From Candidatus Brocadia pituitae (GTDB lineage Bacteria > Planctomycetota > Brocadiia > Brocadiales > Brocadiaceae), in NCBI GenBank assembly GCA_017347445.1, contig AP021856.1, forward strand, positions 1,434,613 through 1,498,612: a stretch of DNA of 64,000 bases. The letters are read 5' to 3'. Position 1 is the stretch's first letter; each line of letters starts with the position of its first letter. A model generated the notes under the pieces. That model did no database searches. It saw only the letters and a program-made list of their open reading frames with translations, and was not told the origin of the DNA. Both the position numbers and the translations under genes were made by a program. This document shows positions 63,676-64,000 of this stretch, one piece after another.

Positions 63676-64000
63676 ATGAAAAAGCTATCTGTAACTATAG
63701 TTATTTGGTTCACATGCTTATTACCTATCCGATATGTCCATGCGCAACAGGAGCAAAAAATATTTTCACCCTTGAATGAGTCAGGTAATCTGCATATATC
63801 GGAAATCCATAAATCTGATGGCACTCAGCATCATATCTCCTTGTATAAATTTGAATATGCAGCTCAGTTTATATGTGGTATACAAAAAGATCCGTTGAGT
63901 ACGAGGCTTGGAAAGGGGTATTATATAACGTCAATAACGATACACAACCCCAATGATACCGAAGTAAAATATTGTAAAAGCCTCGTGTTAACATACCCTC
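63676..64000 (+). CDS. Secreted hypothetical protein, partial
   Basis: The gene runs off the right edge; 108 residues are visible. An AGGAGG site precedes the ATG. A signal peptide (LSVTIVIWFTCLLPIRYVHA) is followed by YKFEYAAQFICGIQKDPLSTRLGKGYYITSITIHNPNDTEVKYCKSLVLTYP, a beta-rich pattern found in small secreted proteins of unknown function (the 'NIHNPN' type). No enzymatic motif is seen. Confidence 0.65.
   Translation, partial: MKKLSVTIVIWFTCLLPIRYVHAQQEQKIFSPLNESGNLHISEIHKSDGTQHHISLYKFEYAAQFICGIQKDPLSTRLGKGYYITSITIHNPNDTEVKYCKSLVLTYP

Overview
The window looks like a chromosomal segment from an anaerobic planctomycete, most likely an anammox bacterium of the Brocadiales. This is inference from gene content: futalosine-type menaquinone synthesis (mqnA, mqnC), an anaerobic-type cobalamin gene set (cbiD, cbiE, cbiL), split glycine decarboxylase (gcvPA, gcvPB), an SbtA/SbtB bicarbonate pair, a complete F-type ATP synthase operon, an FmdE-domain exported protein, frequent GTG/TTG starts and many short dispersed palindromic repeats. 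No rRNA, tRNA or CRISPR array was recognised.

Layout. 1-2.5 kb: a mobile integron, with an IntI integrase on the + strand and cassettes running leftwards from an attI/promoter region. 2.5-5.1 kb: cobalamin genes. 5.1-8.4 kb: a 1.1-kb non-coding stretch with three tandem copies of a covarying RNA element, followed by an exported chelatase-like protein and a GEVED-domain protein. 8.8-14.2 kb: metal (probably zinc) uptake cluster. 14.2-30.5 kb: housekeeping genes (TPR protein, glycine decarboxylase, diguanylate cyclase, carAB, epimerase, pgsA, ribBA, amino acid permease). 30.7-33.5 kb: a decayed transposase gene and a two-gene ATPase/TOPRIM-like pair. 33.6-42.5 kb: TPR lipoprotein, M16 peptidase, SbtAB, a fused nucleotidyltransferase-HEPN protein, purN, hemL, PhoU-like protein. 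42.5-50 kb: ATP synthase. 50-53 kb: Uma2 protein, rfbB, tsaB. 53.2-60.3 kb: an accessory island in which every gene is on the minus strand (toxin-antitoxin-like modules, a GmrSD-like DUF262 gene, pseudogenes). 60.4-64 kb: mqnC, mqnA, FmdE-like protein and small genes.

The most striking result is that the 53-60 kb island is linked to the integron at the left end. A roughly 66-bp copy of the promoter and attI region found beside intI recurs at 58345-58410, with the same -35/-10 spacing, and its similarity stops exactly at the recombination point. It sits directly upstream of the DUF262 gene. A second attC site (55635-55760), clearly related in both arms to the attC next to intI (416-508), follows the RelE cassette. 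The island therefore looks like an integrase-less cassette array carrying defence and toxin-antitoxin genes, about 57 kb from the integrase. The second notable result is the set of three structured RNA elements (5285-5370, 5688-5777, 5869-5960), each ending in a U-run, upstream of the exported chelatase-like gene.
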